A stretch of DNA of 34,955 bases from Thiobacillus denitrificans (GCA_002424845.1 DILD01000040.1:1-34955); one strand, 5' to 3'. Positions 25,461 to 33,463 are shown, counted from the stretch's first letter. Program-made: numbers and translations. The notes: generated by a model from the letters alone, not told the origin.

Positions 25461-26695
25461 GCAACGGCACCAAAAAACAGATAGGCCATGCCAATGGCGG
25501 CAAGAATGCCGGCGACGTCGGCGATCAGCCCGCAGGCGACGGCATGACGCACGCGCCTGATCCCGACCGCACCGAAATACACCGCCAGCACGTAGAACGT
25601 GGTTTCGGTGCTGCCCTGCACGATGGAGGCCAGGCGGCCTGCGAAAGAGTCCGCACCGTGCGTCTGCATGGTATCGATCATCATGGCACGCGCGCCGCTG
25701 CCGGAAAACGGTTTCATCAGCGCGGTCGGCAGGCCGTCGATCCAGCGCGCGTCGAAACCCAGCCCAAGGACCGCACTGCGCGCCGCCCCCATCAGCAGGT
25801 CGAGTGCACCGCTGGCACGAAACACGGCAATGGCCACCAGCATGGCGACAAGATACGGGATGATGGTGACCGCTGTGTGAAAGCCTTCTTTGGCGCCTTC
25901 GATGAAAGCCTCGTAGGCATTGATGCGGCTGCGCACCGCCATCAACAGAAAAGTGGCGACGATGCCGAACAGGAGCACGTTGCTGAGAATGGACGACTGC
26001 CGCGTCATCTCGGCGGCATCGAGGCTGCCGAAATAGGCGACCATGCCACCGACCAGCATGGTCGCGCCACCGAGATAGGCCATCGTCACGCGGTTCCAGA
26101 GATGCAGCTTCTGGAAAAGCCCGGTGACGAAGAGTCCGATAAGCGTGCCGATGTAGGTGGTGATCAGGAGCGGCACGAACACATCGGTCGGGTCGGCGGC
26201 GCCGAGCTGCGCGCGGTAAGTGAAGATGGTCACCGGCAGCAAGGTGACCGAAGCCGTGTTGATGACCAGGAACAGGATCTGCGCATCGCTGGCCGTGTCG
26301 CTGGAGGGGTTCAGTTTCTGAAGCTCCTGCATCGCCTTGATGCCGAGCGGTGTCGCCGCATTGTCCAGCCCCAGCATGTTGGCCCCCATATTCATGGTCA
26401 TCGCGCCGAGCGCAGGATGGTTGGCCGGGACTTCAGGAAACAGGCGACGGAACAGCGGAGCCAGGCCGCGCGTCAGCAATTCGAGCATACCGGCACGCTC
26501 GCCGATTTTCATGACGCCAAGCCACAGCGCCATCACGCCGGTCAGACCGAGCGCAATTTCAAACGCGGTTTTACTGCTGTCGAACAGCGCCTTGACCAGC
26601 GCGGCGAAGATATCGGCATCGCCGAGGAACAGCAGCTTGAAAGACGCGATCAGGAAGGCGACAAGAATAAAACCGATCCACAGCGCGTTGAGCAT
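25457..26695 (-). CDS. SpmA/SpmB-type nucleoside-recognition (Gate) membrane protein
   Basis: 412 residues, polytopic. It looks like a fusion of the two halves known separately as SpmA and SpmB in spore formers: N half about 1-230 with MTMNMGANMLGLDNAATPLG, C half about 240-412 with FHTAVTIIPYLVAMLVAIAV, KPFSGSGARAMMIDTM and SIVQGSTETTFYVLAVYFGA. Both halves carry Gate-domain signatures. Its substrate in non-sporulating bacteria is not established; transport of a nucleoside-like or other small solute is inferred from the name only. It starts 6 nt after the CobD-like gene and overlaps ppx. Confidence 0.87.
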   Translation of the reverse strand: MLNALWIGFILVAFLIASFKLLFLGDADIFAALVKALFDSSKTAFEIALGLTGVMALWLGVMKIGERAGMLELLTRGLAPLFRRLFPEVPANHPALGAMTMNMGANMLGLDNAATPLGIKAMQELQKLNPSSDTASDAQILFLVINTASVTLLPVTIFTYRAQLGAADPTDVFVPLLITTYIGTLIGLFVTGLFQKLHLWNRVTMAYLGGATMLVGGMVAYFGSLDAAEMTRQSSILSNVLLFGIVATFLLMAVRSRINAYEAFIEGAKEGFHTAVTIIPYLVAMLVAIAVFRASGALDLLMGAARSAVLGLGFDARWIDGLPTALMKPFSGSGARAMMIDTMQTHGADSFAGRLASIVQGSTETTFYVLAVYFGAVGIRRVRHAVACGLIADVAGILAAIGMAYLFFGAVA

Positions 26696-26701
26696 GGGGC
26701 C

Positions 26702-27619
26702 TTACGAAACCCAGCCGGCAACCACGATCAACAGGCCCGCGGCCAGCCAGATCATCAGTCCACGCCAGATCATGCTGACGGAACTGTCAATGCAATCGGC
26801 ATCGGGCGTCTGGCCCATGCCGAGCTCAGGCCGCCACAAGGCTTCATCAGCGACGGTCACGCTCTGCCCCAGCGCCACCCCCATGGCGCCGGCGCCGGCG
26901 GCGATCACCGCGCCCTCCTCCGCCTCGGGCCACGCATCGGCCTGGGTGCGCCAGCAAAACGTGGCGTCCTCGAAATTGCCGGCGATGGCGTAGGTCAGCG
27001 CGGTCAGCCTCGCGGGCACCCAGTTGATGACATGAAACGCGCGCTGGGCGCAGATGCCGAACAGGCCACTGGTATCGGCCCACTGGCGTGCAAGAATCGA
27101 TGCCGTGCGAAACAGGACCGCACCAACCGGTCCAAGCGGCACCAATAGCACGAACCAGAACAGCACGCCGAACATCTGGCGATGACTCGCCGCCATCACC
27201 TGTTCGATGGTGACCCGGGCCATGTCGTCAGCGCTGAACTGTCTGGTATCGCCACCGCGCCAGGCGCCAAGCTGTGCCCGCGCCCCCTCGATGTCACCCG
27301 CTCGCAGCAAGCGCGCGATCTGCTCGGCGTTGTCGCTGAAATACTTGAACCCCAGCGTGAAATACAGCACCGCCACATTCCACACCCAGCCGAGCAGTGG
27401 ACTGATGCCATCAAGCAGCGCAAACACCAGCCAGGTTCCGGCCAGCAAGGGCAACACGGCGAGCGCCCAGGCTATCGTCCCGTGGCTGGTTTCCCCAGCG
27501 TTGAAACGATGCTCGATCTCATGATTAAAGCGGGTGTAAAGCTGGTAATACCGAAGTGGCTGGCGCAGAGGCCGCATATGTTCGATTACCAAGGCCGCAA
27601 GAACCGAAAAAAAAGCCAT
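26702..27619 (-). CDS. CobD/CbiB-family membrane protein
   Basis: 305 residues with several hydrophobic segments (about 1-15, 50-90, 145-165, 285-303). CbiB-like features include DWRRGDTRQFSADD-type spacing (AWRGGDTRQFSADDMARVTIE), FWFVLLVPLGPVGAVLFRTA and VINWVPARLTALTYAIAGNF. Genuine CobD/CbiB makes adenosylcobinamide phosphate from cobyric acid. This form is typical of betaproteobacterial CobD/CbiB-like proteins found outside cobalamin operons, and no cobalamin gene is nearby, so a different role (AmpE-like) is possible. Its start overlaps the GyrI-like stop by 1 nt (TGATG), giving tight coupling. Confidence 0.82.
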   Translation of the reverse strand: MAFFSVLAALVIEHMRPLRQPLRYYQLYTRFNHEIEHRFNAGETSHGTIAWALAVLPLLAGTWLVFALLDGISPLLGWVWNVAVLYFTLGFKYFSDNAEQIARLLRAGDIEGARAQLGAWRGGDTRQFSADDMARVTIEQVMAASHRQMFGVLFWFVLLVPLGPVGAVLFRTASILARQWADTSGLFGICAQRAFHVINWVPARLTALTYAIAGNFEDATFCWRTQADAWPEAEEGAVIAAGAGAMGVALGQSVTVADEALWRPELGMGQTPDADCIDSSVSMIWRGLMIWLAAGLLIVVAGWVS

Positions 27620-28158
27620 CAGCGATTCATCTCCAGCGTAAAGCGCCCGATCTGGTTGGCCTTGCCAGCCGGGCGGTATAGTTCGACGGTCGGCATGACA
27701 ATGCGCCGGCCGCGCGATTCAAGTACATTGGCCAGGGCTTGATATGCCTTCGATGGCGCCAGCAGCACGACCGCCTGGACCTGCACGCTGAAGACCGGGC
27801 GACGCTCGATGCGGCCTTCCATCAGGCCATCCGGAACCACAGCTTCGTCGGCCAGGATGTAGCCCAGTTGAGCACTCACCTTGCCGCTTGCGGCACGCGG
27901 ATCGCTGAGAATCACGCTGATGGTGTCACCCGCCTCCACTTTCGCGGCGGTGAAGGCATCAAGCGCCTTGCGCTGCGTCTTGCGCATATTGCTGATCGGC
28001 CCCGCGTAGTCGAGATAGGCATAGCGATACGGCCCCGCTTCGATTTCACTCACGGTGACCGCGCTAAACCCGCCCCACCACCAGAACACTGCCAGCAGCG
28101 GCAAAATGAACGCCAGCACAAAGGCCGGCCACTGTTTCTTGAACACGCCTGACTCCAT
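27619..28158 (-). CDS. Membrane-anchored GyrI-like domain protein
   Basis: 179 residues: a TM anchor at about 10-28 (WPAFVLAFILPLLAVFWWWG), then a GyrI-like/AraC effector-binding-type domain (about 40-179) with AYLDYAGPISNMRKTQRKAL and a final VELYRPAGKANQIGRFTLEM that matches the end of that fold. The family binds hydrophobic small molecules or DNA gyrase; here a membrane anchor replaces any DNA-binding part, so it may be a ligand binder on the periplasmic side. First gene of the GyrI-CobD-SpmAB-Ppx operon. Confidence 0.78.
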   Translation of the reverse strand: MESGVFKKQWPAFVLAFILPLLAVFWWWGGFSAVTVSEIEAGPYRYAYLDYAGPISNMRKTQRKALDAFTAAKVEAGDTISVILSDPRAASGKVSAQLGYILADEAVVPDGLMEGRIERRPVFSVQVQAVVLLAPSKAYQALANVLESRGRRIVMPTVELYRPAGKANQIGRFTLEMNR

Positions 28159-28400
28159 TTTTACAGGCTTGAAGATATCACAGCCTCCCCGGTTGACGCT
28201 TGAGTCTCTTCATTTTTCCCGGTCGGAAATCGCGCCTTCAGGCAATGGCCGCCGTTGCCTGAAATGGGGGCAAGCGGCCGGCGCGAACATGCCCGGCCGT
28301 GCCCGGTTCGCGTCATCACGACATTTAGGTACATTTAGCGTGATAATAGGCGGACCCGAAAAAACAGCGACACACCTACTTTTCATTTAACGCTCTGCCA
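28159..28400. other. Divergent intergenic region
   Basis: About 240 bases between the four-gene operon and the receiver-GGDEF gene. It includes a GC-rich imperfect hairpin (CGCGAAC to GGTTCGCG, near 28281-28312) and the operator candidate described at 28316-28343. Promoters for both directions must lie here. Confidence 0.45.
28316..28343. promoter_or_regulatory. Candidate operator upstream of receiver-GGDEF gene
   Basis: Inverted repeat TCACG...CGTGA enclosing a tandem ACATTTAGGTACATTTAG. It lies 57 nt before the receiver-GGDEF start. The arrangement suggests a dimeric regulator site, but no regulator is identified. Confidence 0.35.
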
Positions 28401-30002
28401 ATGCTCTGCTCCCCTGACCTCATCCTGCAGAAAAACCAGGCTTTGTTGAACAGCTGGCAGAGCTATCGCACGTCACCGAGTTTCGACAGCTTCGTCGAGC
28501 TTGCGGTGTCGATCAACAGTTTCACCGAATTCCTGATCGACAAAGGCATCACGGCCCTGCACCACGCCAGCCATGAACTGGAACAGGTCACGCTGGCTTT
28601 TTTCAGCAGCGACGTCACCCACCCGCTCCCGCAGGACGCACTGGACGATCTGGATGGGCGCCTGGCGGCATTGGGACGACTGGTCAACCTGCACGCCTCC
28701 GTCGCCTCCGACCTGACCGAGCGGCGCCATGACTTGCCTCAGCCCGGCCATGACCTGCTCGTAAACAATGTCTGGCTCATCGGACACAATGAAGCCATCT
28801 GGGCCGATTTGCTCGCACAACTGGGCTACTTCGGCATGCAAGCCGAGTTCGTCACCTGGAGTCAGTCGCTTCCCGAGAGCACGGGCGCTTTTCCCCTGTT
28901 GCTGCTGGACTTGAGCAGCCTGCCTGAAACCGAATGGAACGAGCGCATCCAGATGCTGCGGCAGCGCTTCGCCATGGGACAACTGATCTGCCTCGGCGTA
29001 CGTTCGGATTTCGAGCAGTTGCAGCAGGCCCTGCGCGGCGGCTGCGACCACTGCCTGCTGGAAGGCACGCCTTCGCATGCCATCGTCGAGCACATCATGG
29101 AACTGAATGAGCTGCACGATCAGGAAGCCTACCGCGTGCTGATCGTGGAGGACTCGAAGACGGCGAGCCATCTGATTCGCCGCACGCTCGAAGAGAATCA
29201 GATCATTTCCGAAATCGTCAACGATCCGCGACAGGTATTAAATGCGCTGCGGCAATTCAATCCCGATCTGATCCTGATGGACATGTACATGCCGAACTGC
29301 ACGGGCGTCGAAGCCACGCGCATCATTCGTCAGCACAACGAGTTCCTCAGCACACCCATCGTCTATCTGTCCGGCGAAACCAACGTTGCCTTGCAGGTCG
29401 ATGCCATGCGGCTGGGGGGCGAGCATTTCCTCACCAAGCCCTTCAACCCGGTGTTTCTCAACGCGATCGTCAAGAGCAAGATCGAACGTTACCGCTCGCT
29501 GCGCCGCACCATGTACCACGACAGCCTGACGGGCCTGCTCAATCACTCCAGCGGAAAAAACACGCTGGACATGGTGCTGGCCGGCGTGGCTCAGGAAGGC
29601 GGATTCATGTCGGTGGTGATGATGGATATCGACCACTTCAAGCAGGTCAACGATACCTATGGCCATCCCGTGGGCGACCAGGTGATTCGCAGCCTGTCAT
29701 GGCTGCTCAAGCAGCGCCTGCGCAAACACGACATCATCTGTCGCTACGGCGGCGAAGAATTCCTGATCGGCCTGCCGCACACCGATACCGAACAGGCCTT
29801 TGCGATCATGGATCGCATTCGCCAGGATTTTTCTCACATTCGCCACCCCTACCGTGACGGCCATTTTTTCGCCACAGCCAGCGGCGGTATCGCCACCTAC
29901 CCGCTGCACGAAACCGGCGATACCCTGATCAAGGCCGCGGACGAGGCGCTCTATCAGGCCAAGCACGGCGGTCGCAACTGTATCCACAACGACGAAGATT
30001 AG
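28401..30002 (+). CDS. Hpt-like, receiver, GGDEF response regulator
   Basis: 533 residues, cytoplasmic. Residues about 25-75 resemble an Hpt-like helical bundle (SFVELAVSINSFTEFL, TALHHASHELEQV), although no acceptor site is certain. Residues about 122-235 look like a degenerate receiver (NVWLIGHNEAIWADLLAQLG, LLLLDLSSLP). A proper receiver follows (about 243-362): acidic ED at 250-251, Asp294 in LILMDMYMP, Lys346 in FLTKPF. GGDEF is at about 370-533 with GGEEF at 450-454 and an RKHD inhibitory site at 441-444, so it should be an active, product-inhibited cyclase. It is a PleD-like arrangement with an added N-terminal module. No cognate kinase is adjacent. Confidence 0.9.
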   Translation: MLCSPDLILQKNQALLNSWQSYRTSPSFDSFVELAVSINSFTEFLIDKGITALHHASHELEQVTLAFFSSDVTHPLPQDALDDLDGRLAALGRLVNLHASVASDLTERRHDLPQPGHDLLVNNVWLIGHNEAIWADLLAQLGYFGMQAEFVTWSQSLPESTGAFPLLLLDLSSLPETEWNERIQMLRQRFAMGQLICLGVRSDFEQLQQALRGGCDHCLLEGTPSHAIVEHIMELNELHDQEAYRVLIVEDSKTASHLIRRTLEENQIISEIVNDPRQVLNALRQFNPDLILMDMYMPNCTGVEATRIIRQHNEFLSTPIVYLSGETNVALQVDAMRLGGEHFLTKPFNPVFLNAIVKSKIERYRSLRRTMYHDSLTGLLNHSSGKNTLDMVLAGVAQEGGFMSVVMMDIDHFKQVNDTYGHPVGDQVIRSLSWLLKQRLRKHDIICRYGGEEFLIGLPHTDTEQAFAIMDRIRQDFSHIRHPYRDGHFFATASGGIATYPLHETGDTLIKAADEALYQAKHGGRNCIHNDED

Positions 30003-30013
30003 CCGACGGCCCT

Positions 30014-30230
30014 CCGTTGTAGGCCCGCCCTCGGCCCGATGCCGTGGTGATTGCCACGGCACGAAAATCGCGGCGAGGGCGCCGCTCCTACAGGTAATGT
30101 CCGCAGGCGGCGCCCCGTTGTAGGAGGCCCGCCCTCGGGCCGATGCCGTGGTGGTCACGTAGGCGCGAAAATCGCGGCGGGGCCACCGGTGCGTGGTTGT
30201 TGCCGCTTAAGCGGCCTGCAACCACGGCCT
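30014..30230. repeat. GTAG-type REP repeats and palindrome
   Basis: Two direct copies (about 30014-30100 and 30115-30190) begin CCGTTGTAGG and share the blocks CCCGCCCTCGGGCCGATGCC and CGAAAATCGCGGCG. On the opposite strand copy 1 reads GTAGGAGCGGCGCCCTCGCC, the GTAG-headed hairpin typical of REP sequences. At 30192-30226 follows a separate imperfect palindrome, CGTGGTTG to CAACCACG around GCCGCTTAAGCGGC. Such repeats are mobilised by RAYT transposases; none is in the window. It occupies the whole space between two convergent genes and may end their transcripts. Confidence 0.82.
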
Positions 30231-30268
30231 ACCCCTTGCGGGTGCTCCTTGTAATGTCCTCATGTTTC

Positions 30269-31018
30269 CTAGCTCAGAATCAGCTTCAGTCCGATCAGGA
30301 TGGTCACGATTTCAAACGACCGCTTGATCCACAGATTGCCTTTCCTGATTGCAAGGTGGCTGCCCAGGTAGCCGCCGATGATCGAGCCGGCCAGCAATGC
30401 CGGCATCCAGTCCCATGCCACCGTACCGATCACGCCCAGTACCAGCGCGCCGGTGCCGTTCCAGATCAGCCCGCACAGAATCAACGTATAAGCCACGGCA
30501 CGCGTGTAATCGAGGCCGAACCAGCGGATCAGCCAGATGGTGAGAAACAGGCCGGTGCCGCTGGTGATCGAACCGTTGAGAAAACCGACGACGAACAGGC
30601 CGGCCACGCCGCCGACCAGACCCGAGCCCTGCCGGTTCCGCGGGGCATGCTCCATGCCGAGCTTCGGCTTGAACACCGAATACAGCCCCAGCCCAAGCGT
30701 CAGCACCCCCAGCGCCAGGGTGGCGGCACGTTCGGGAACCTGCAGAATGGTCACCGCGCCCAGCACCACGCCGGGCAGGCCGGCGCCGAGAATGATCAGC
30801 GAAAAGCGGCGCTCGAGATGGGATTCCTTCATGTGCCGCAGCGTGGCGCCCAGGCCAAGCGCCACGCTGGCGACCTTGTGGGTGGCGAGCGCCACCCCGA
30901 ACGGCAGCCCGAGGAAAATCAGCATGGGGAACTGGATCAGCCCCGCGCCGCCGCCGGACAGCGCCGAAAAAAAATTCGCCGCCAGCGAGGCGACGAACAG
31001 GATCAACTGGTCGAGCAC
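30269..31018 (-). CDS. TSUP-family (TauE/SafE) permease
   Basis: 249 residues, about eight hydrophobic helices. N-terminal LSGGGAGLIQFPMLIFLGLP is the TSUP repeat motif, and its second copy is VGFLNGSITSGTGLFLTIWL. The family moves sulfur-containing or organic anions, usually outward; the substrate is not predictable. The start codon is GTG at 31018, two bases after the DUF190 stop (TAAGCGTG), so it is translationally linked to it. Third gene of the CrcB-DUF190-TSUP operon. Confidence 0.88.
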   Translation of the reverse strand: MLDQLILFVASLAANFFSALSGGGAGLIQFPMLIFLGLPFGVALATHKVASVALGLGATLRHMKESHLERRFSLIILGAGLPGVVLGAVTILQVPERAATLALGVLTLGLGLYSVFKPKLGMEHAPRNRQGSGLVGGVAGLFVVGFLNGSITSGTGLFLTIWLIRWFGLDYTRAVAYTLILCGLIWNGTGALVLGVIGTVAWDWMPALLAGSIIGGYLGSHLAIRKGNLWIKRSFEIVTILIGLKLILS

Positions 31019-31020
31019 GC

Positions 31021-31335
31021 TTATTGAGCGGTCACGCCGATTTCAGCGGGCAGTTTGGCGTAGGGCAGGCTCAGGCCCGCTTCGGCGATTCGTTTCAGAA
31101 ACGGCTCGACCAGCGCCGACTCGACAAAGAACTCCACCACCACCGGCAGTTCGCCGGCCAGCTCGAAGAATCCCGCATCCTGCCGGCCATGGCGGCCAAA
31201 CCCGGCCAGCGCACGAAACGCCGAGCCCCCCTGGATGCCCAGGCTTTGCGCCTCGTCCAGCAGCCATTCGTACGTCAGCCTGCCGTCGTGACGGCTGGAT
31301 TCGGTCACAAACACACGCAGGCAGACAGCGTTCAT
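31021..31335 (-). CDS. DUF190 domain protein
   Basis: 104 residues, cytoplasmic. Matches the DUF190 pattern: LRVFVTESSRHDGRLTYEWL, then LGIQGGSAFRALAGFGRHGR, and VVVEFFVESALVEPFLKRI. The fold is a ferredoxin-like, PII-resembling module. DUF190 genes commonly sit next to crcB. The start at 31335 overlaps the crcB stop by 4 nt (ATGA), which fixes it against a longer upstream reading. Probable accessory or regulatory partner of the channel; mechanism unknown. Confidence 0.9.
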   Translation of the reverse strand: MNAVCLRVFVTESSRHDGRLTYEWLLDEAQSLGIQGGSAFRALAGFGRHGRQDAGFFELAGELPVVVEFFVESALVEPFLKRIAEAGLSLPYAKLPAEIGVTAQ

Positions 31336-31706
31336 CTGAATAACCTCAAGGTATAAAAGCCCAGCCCCGTGGCGAGGAAGGAACCTGTCAGGTGAGCGAA
31401 CGCGATCAGGCTGCCGCTCAACCACAGCCCCCGCATCAGCGCGGTGACCACTTCGGCGGAAAAGGTGGAAAAGGTGGTCAGTCCGCCGAGCAGGCCGGTG
31501 ATGAGGAAAAGCCGCGCTTCAGGCGGCACCCCGGGGTGCTCGGCAAACCAGGCAATGACCAGCCCGATGAAATAGCCGCCGATCAGGTTGGCCGCCAGTG
31601 TGCCAAGCGGCAACGAGGGAAACATCGGATTGAGCCACAACCCCAGCCCCCAGCGCAGCCACGCGCCGATGGCGGCACCCAGGCCGATGGCGAGGAAAGC
31701 AGTCAT
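31332..31706 (-). CDS. crcB: Fluoride channel CrcB/Fluc
   Basis: 124 residues, four hydrophobic helices. Family signatures: GAAIGAWLRWGLG at the N terminus, PLGTLAANLIGGYFIGLV with the conserved Asn, and ITGLLGGLTTFSTFSAEVV, the GxTTFSTF pore motif with its Phe residues. The protein works as a dual-topology homodimer exporting fluoride. I see no fluoride riboswitch in the 57 nt upstream. First gene of the operon with DUF190 and TSUP. Confidence 0.93.
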   Translation of the reverse strand: MTAFLAIGLGAAIGAWLRWGLGLWLNPMFPSLPLGTLAANLIGGYFIGLVIAWFAEHPGVPPEARLFLITGLLGGLTTFSTFSAEVVTALMRGLWLSGSLIAFAHLTGSFLATGLGFYTLRLFR

Positions 31707-31763
31707 GGGCGCGTGGCGACAGAAATCATGCGCGAATTCTAGCCGATGGCGCCCGTCCGGTGC

Positions 31764-32222
31764 TTACATCGCGCCCTTGACGATGTCGGAGAGCAGGTTC
31801 TCCAGCTCGAGCAGCACTTTCTGCAAGGCCGGATTCCGGGTGGCGGCGGGTTTGCGGTAGGCGAGGTACACCGCCTTGTCGCTGGGAATCGTATACACCA
31901 CCACGCTGTAGGGGCACATCACGATCGAATGCGGGTCGGCTTCCATCATCTGGCGCGACAGGGTCGCGCTGCAGAATTCGAACTGCTCGGCATTTTCGTA
32001 GATCCGCGTGGTCTGGCCGATGTCCTTTCCGGTGCGGTCCAGCATGTCGCCAATCATGTTGGAGTGGGTGATTTTCAGGCCCTGCCCCTCGATCGACATT
32101 TGAAGCATGTCACGCACTTCCTGAAAGCTTCCCTGCGCCTTGAACAGCACGGTATAGCTTTCCGCAGCCAGGGCGGTCAGGGGCAGACAGAGCATCGCGC
32201 AGGCAACAAGCATTTTTTTCAT
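31764..32222 (-). CDS. Periplasmic DUF302 protein
   Basis: 152 residues from ATG 32222 (an in-frame ATG at 32237 would add five). Signal peptide MKKMLVACAMLCLPLTALAA with cleavage after ALA. The mature part fits DUF302: a regular alpha/beta unit with CSATLSRQMMEADPHSIVMC and VVYTIPSDKAVYLAYRKP. Function unknown; the fold is a small alpha/beta binder. Separated by 57 nt from crcB on the same strand, so it might be co-transcribed with that operon; divergent from the ModE-like gene. Confidence 0.85.
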   Translation of the reverse strand: MKKMLVACAMLCLPLTALAAESYTVLFKAQGSFQEVRDMLQMSIEGQGLKITHSNMIGDMLDRTGKDIGQTTRIYENAEQFEFCSATLSRQMMEADPHSIVMCPYSVVVYTIPSDKAVYLAYRKPAATRNPALQKVLLELENLLSDIVKGAM

Positions 32223-32303
32223 GGCATTTTTCCGCATTCAAATTTCGTGAAATTCTCTTATGTCTGCACGCGAACGGCAATGGTCGTTTGCTACACTCGC
32301 CGC

Positions 32304-32639
32304 ATGGCAACGCGATCCGGAACCGTACAACTCAAGGCCGATGGCCGCTTCTGGCTGACGCTCGACGGCCGGAATTTTCTCGGCCGCGGCCGCGTCGAAC
32401 TGCTGCAGCGCATCCGTGAAACCGGTTCCATCTCCAAGGCCGCCAAAGACATGAAGATGAGCTACAAAGCGGCATGGGACGCGGTCGACGCGATGAACAC
32501 CGCCTGGCAATCGCCGCTGGTGGAGAGCGGCCCCACCGGTAGCCGCCTGACCGCGGATGCCGAAAAGCTGATTGCTGCATTTCAAACAGCCGAAGCGCAA
32601 CACACCGCGTTCATGCAGAAACTCACTGAAGGTCTGTAG
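32304..32639 (+). CDS. ModE-like winged-helix regulator, single domain
   Basis: 111 residues. A LysR/ModE-type winged helix fills the protein: RVELLQRIRETGSISKAAKD, MSYKAAWDAVDAMN (the ModE recognition-helix region) and GPTGSRLTADAEKLI. Full ModE proteins add molybdate-binding TOBE/Mop domains, which are absent here, so it may not sense molybdate directly. The ATG at 32304 begins MATRSGTVQLKADGRFW, the usual start of this short class; a longer in-frame reading from further upstream would cross the whole DUF302 gene antisense and is rejected. Target genes unknown; the shared intergenic region suggests the divergent DUF302 gene. Confidence 0.87.
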   Translation: MATRSGTVQLKADGRFWLTLDGRNFLGRGRVELLQRIRETGSISKAAKDMKMSYKAAWDAVDAMNTAWQSPLVESGPTGSRLTADAEKLIAAFQTAEAQHTAFMQKLTEGL

Positions 32640-32704
32640 TGAAAGACAACTGGGGACCGGTGGGTTTGATCCGGAAGGACCCGTCGTGCTGACCGGCCAG
32701 TGCT

Positions 32705-32753
32705 CGGCCTTATGTGGAACTCCACATAAAGCCGAACAAGAGACGGTCGCTCA
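32705..32753. repeat. Palindromic repeat flanking the TA module, copy 1
   Basis: A near-perfect hairpin (CGGCCTTATGTGGA / TCCACATAAAGCCG, 32705-32734) followed by GCCGAACAAGAGACGGTCGC plus TCA, which recurs with 20 of 23 identities at 33608-33630. It lies 70 nt beyond the antitoxin stop codon. Confidence 0.65.
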
Positions 32754-32822
32754 AAGAACGCAGGATCATGGACGCAGGTCTTGCATTAACACATTGGGAA
32801 ACCATCAAAAACCGGATAAGTT

Positions 32823-33185
32823 CTAAGCCGCCTGCTCTAGCGTGAAATCGACGCGCACCTTGTCGAACGGGCACACGATCTTTCCGCTCTCGGTTTTTTC
32901 CAGCAGCCCGGTTTCCAGCAGGGCATGTACATCCCGATGCACGGACTTGACGTCGCGTTCCAGCCTGCGGGCCAGTTCGCGCAGGCTGATTTCACCGGCG
33001 CCGTTCATCGCTTCCAGCACCCCCCAGCGCTTGGGACTGATTTCAGAGAACAGCAGCTCGGGGCTGGCGTAGCTGAACGTGGATTGCTGGACGCGCCCGG
33101 ATTTGGCGGCCTGGCGCACGCCTTTGGCACCCACCCTGAGCGCGGCTTTCCAGTCCGGGTTGATTTCAATGACAGCGGTTTTCAT
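32823..33185 (-). CDS. TumA-like antitoxin, HTH regulator
   Basis: 120 residues. An N-terminal linker (MKTAVIEINPDWKAALRVGA) leads to a winged-helix HTH (about 50-115): WGVLEAMNGAGEISLRELAR, RLERDVKSVHRDVHALLETG and LLEKTESGKIVCPFDKVRVD, of the MarR-like DNA-binding class annotated with TumE toxins. Its start overlaps the toxin stop by 4 nt (ATGA), the toxin-first order seen in TumE/TumA pairs. It should neutralise the toxin and repress the operon. Confidence 0.78.
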   Translation of the reverse strand: MKTAVIEINPDWKAALRVGAKGVRQAAKSGRVQQSTFSYASPELLFSEISPKRWGVLEAMNGAGEISLRELARRLERDVKSVHRDVHALLETGLLEKTESGKIVCPFDKVRVDFTLEQAA

Positions 33186-33463
33186 TCGACTCTCCTTTCC
33201 ACTTCCGCGATGAAATCATCCAGAAGTTGATCGATGGAAACAAAGCGGTAGACCGACTCTTTTCCGTCAAGATGCCTGTGATCGCCCTTGCCACGCTCAT
33301 TATCAAAACCGACAAGGCGCTCCCCGTTCAGGATGTATACCAGTCGATACTTGAAGATATGGTCGCAAGGCGGAACCGGGCAGGGCAGTTTCCAGATTTT
33401 CATCTCGACCAGCCCGCCGTTGGGCAGGCGCTGGTGATGCTGCTTGAGCAGTTCGGCCTTCAT
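33182..33463 (-). CDS. TumE-like toxin (DUF6516)
   Basis: 93 residues from ATG 33463 (a TTG at 33487 would add eight). The sequence fits TumE/DUF6516 toxins: MEMKIWKLP-type start of the core (GGLVEMKIWKLPCPVPPCDH), FKYRLVYILNGERLVGFDNE and RGKGDHRHLDGKE. The activity of the family is not well defined to my knowledge; a compact, basic, His-rich toxin is consistent. The identification rests on pattern recognition and on the coupled HTH gene downstream. Confidence 0.75.
   Translation of the reverse strand: MKAELLKQHHQRLPNGGLVEMKIWKLPCPVPPCDHIFKYRLVYILNGERLVGFDNERGKGDHRHLDGKESVYRFVSIDQLLDDFIAEVERRVE

Noticed and set aside
23529..25484. A 651-codon plus-strand frame opposite ppx
   Set aside because: Antisense shadow of ppx and of the GGDEF remnant; no recognisable protein features.
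25205..27148. A very long plus-strand open frame opposite ppx, the SpmAB-like and CobD-like genes
   Set aside because: It is a high-GC antisense shadow: composition is Arg/His/Gln-rich without domains, while the minus-strand genes have clear families and coupling.
30014..30190. CRISPR array
   Set aside because: Only two copies, each longer than 70 bases with internal palindromes and no regular spacers; they fit REP-type elements.
31746..32303. Long N-terminal extension of the ModE-like regulator
   Set aside because: It is antisense to the DUF302 gene; the start at 32304 gives a normal single-domain regulator.
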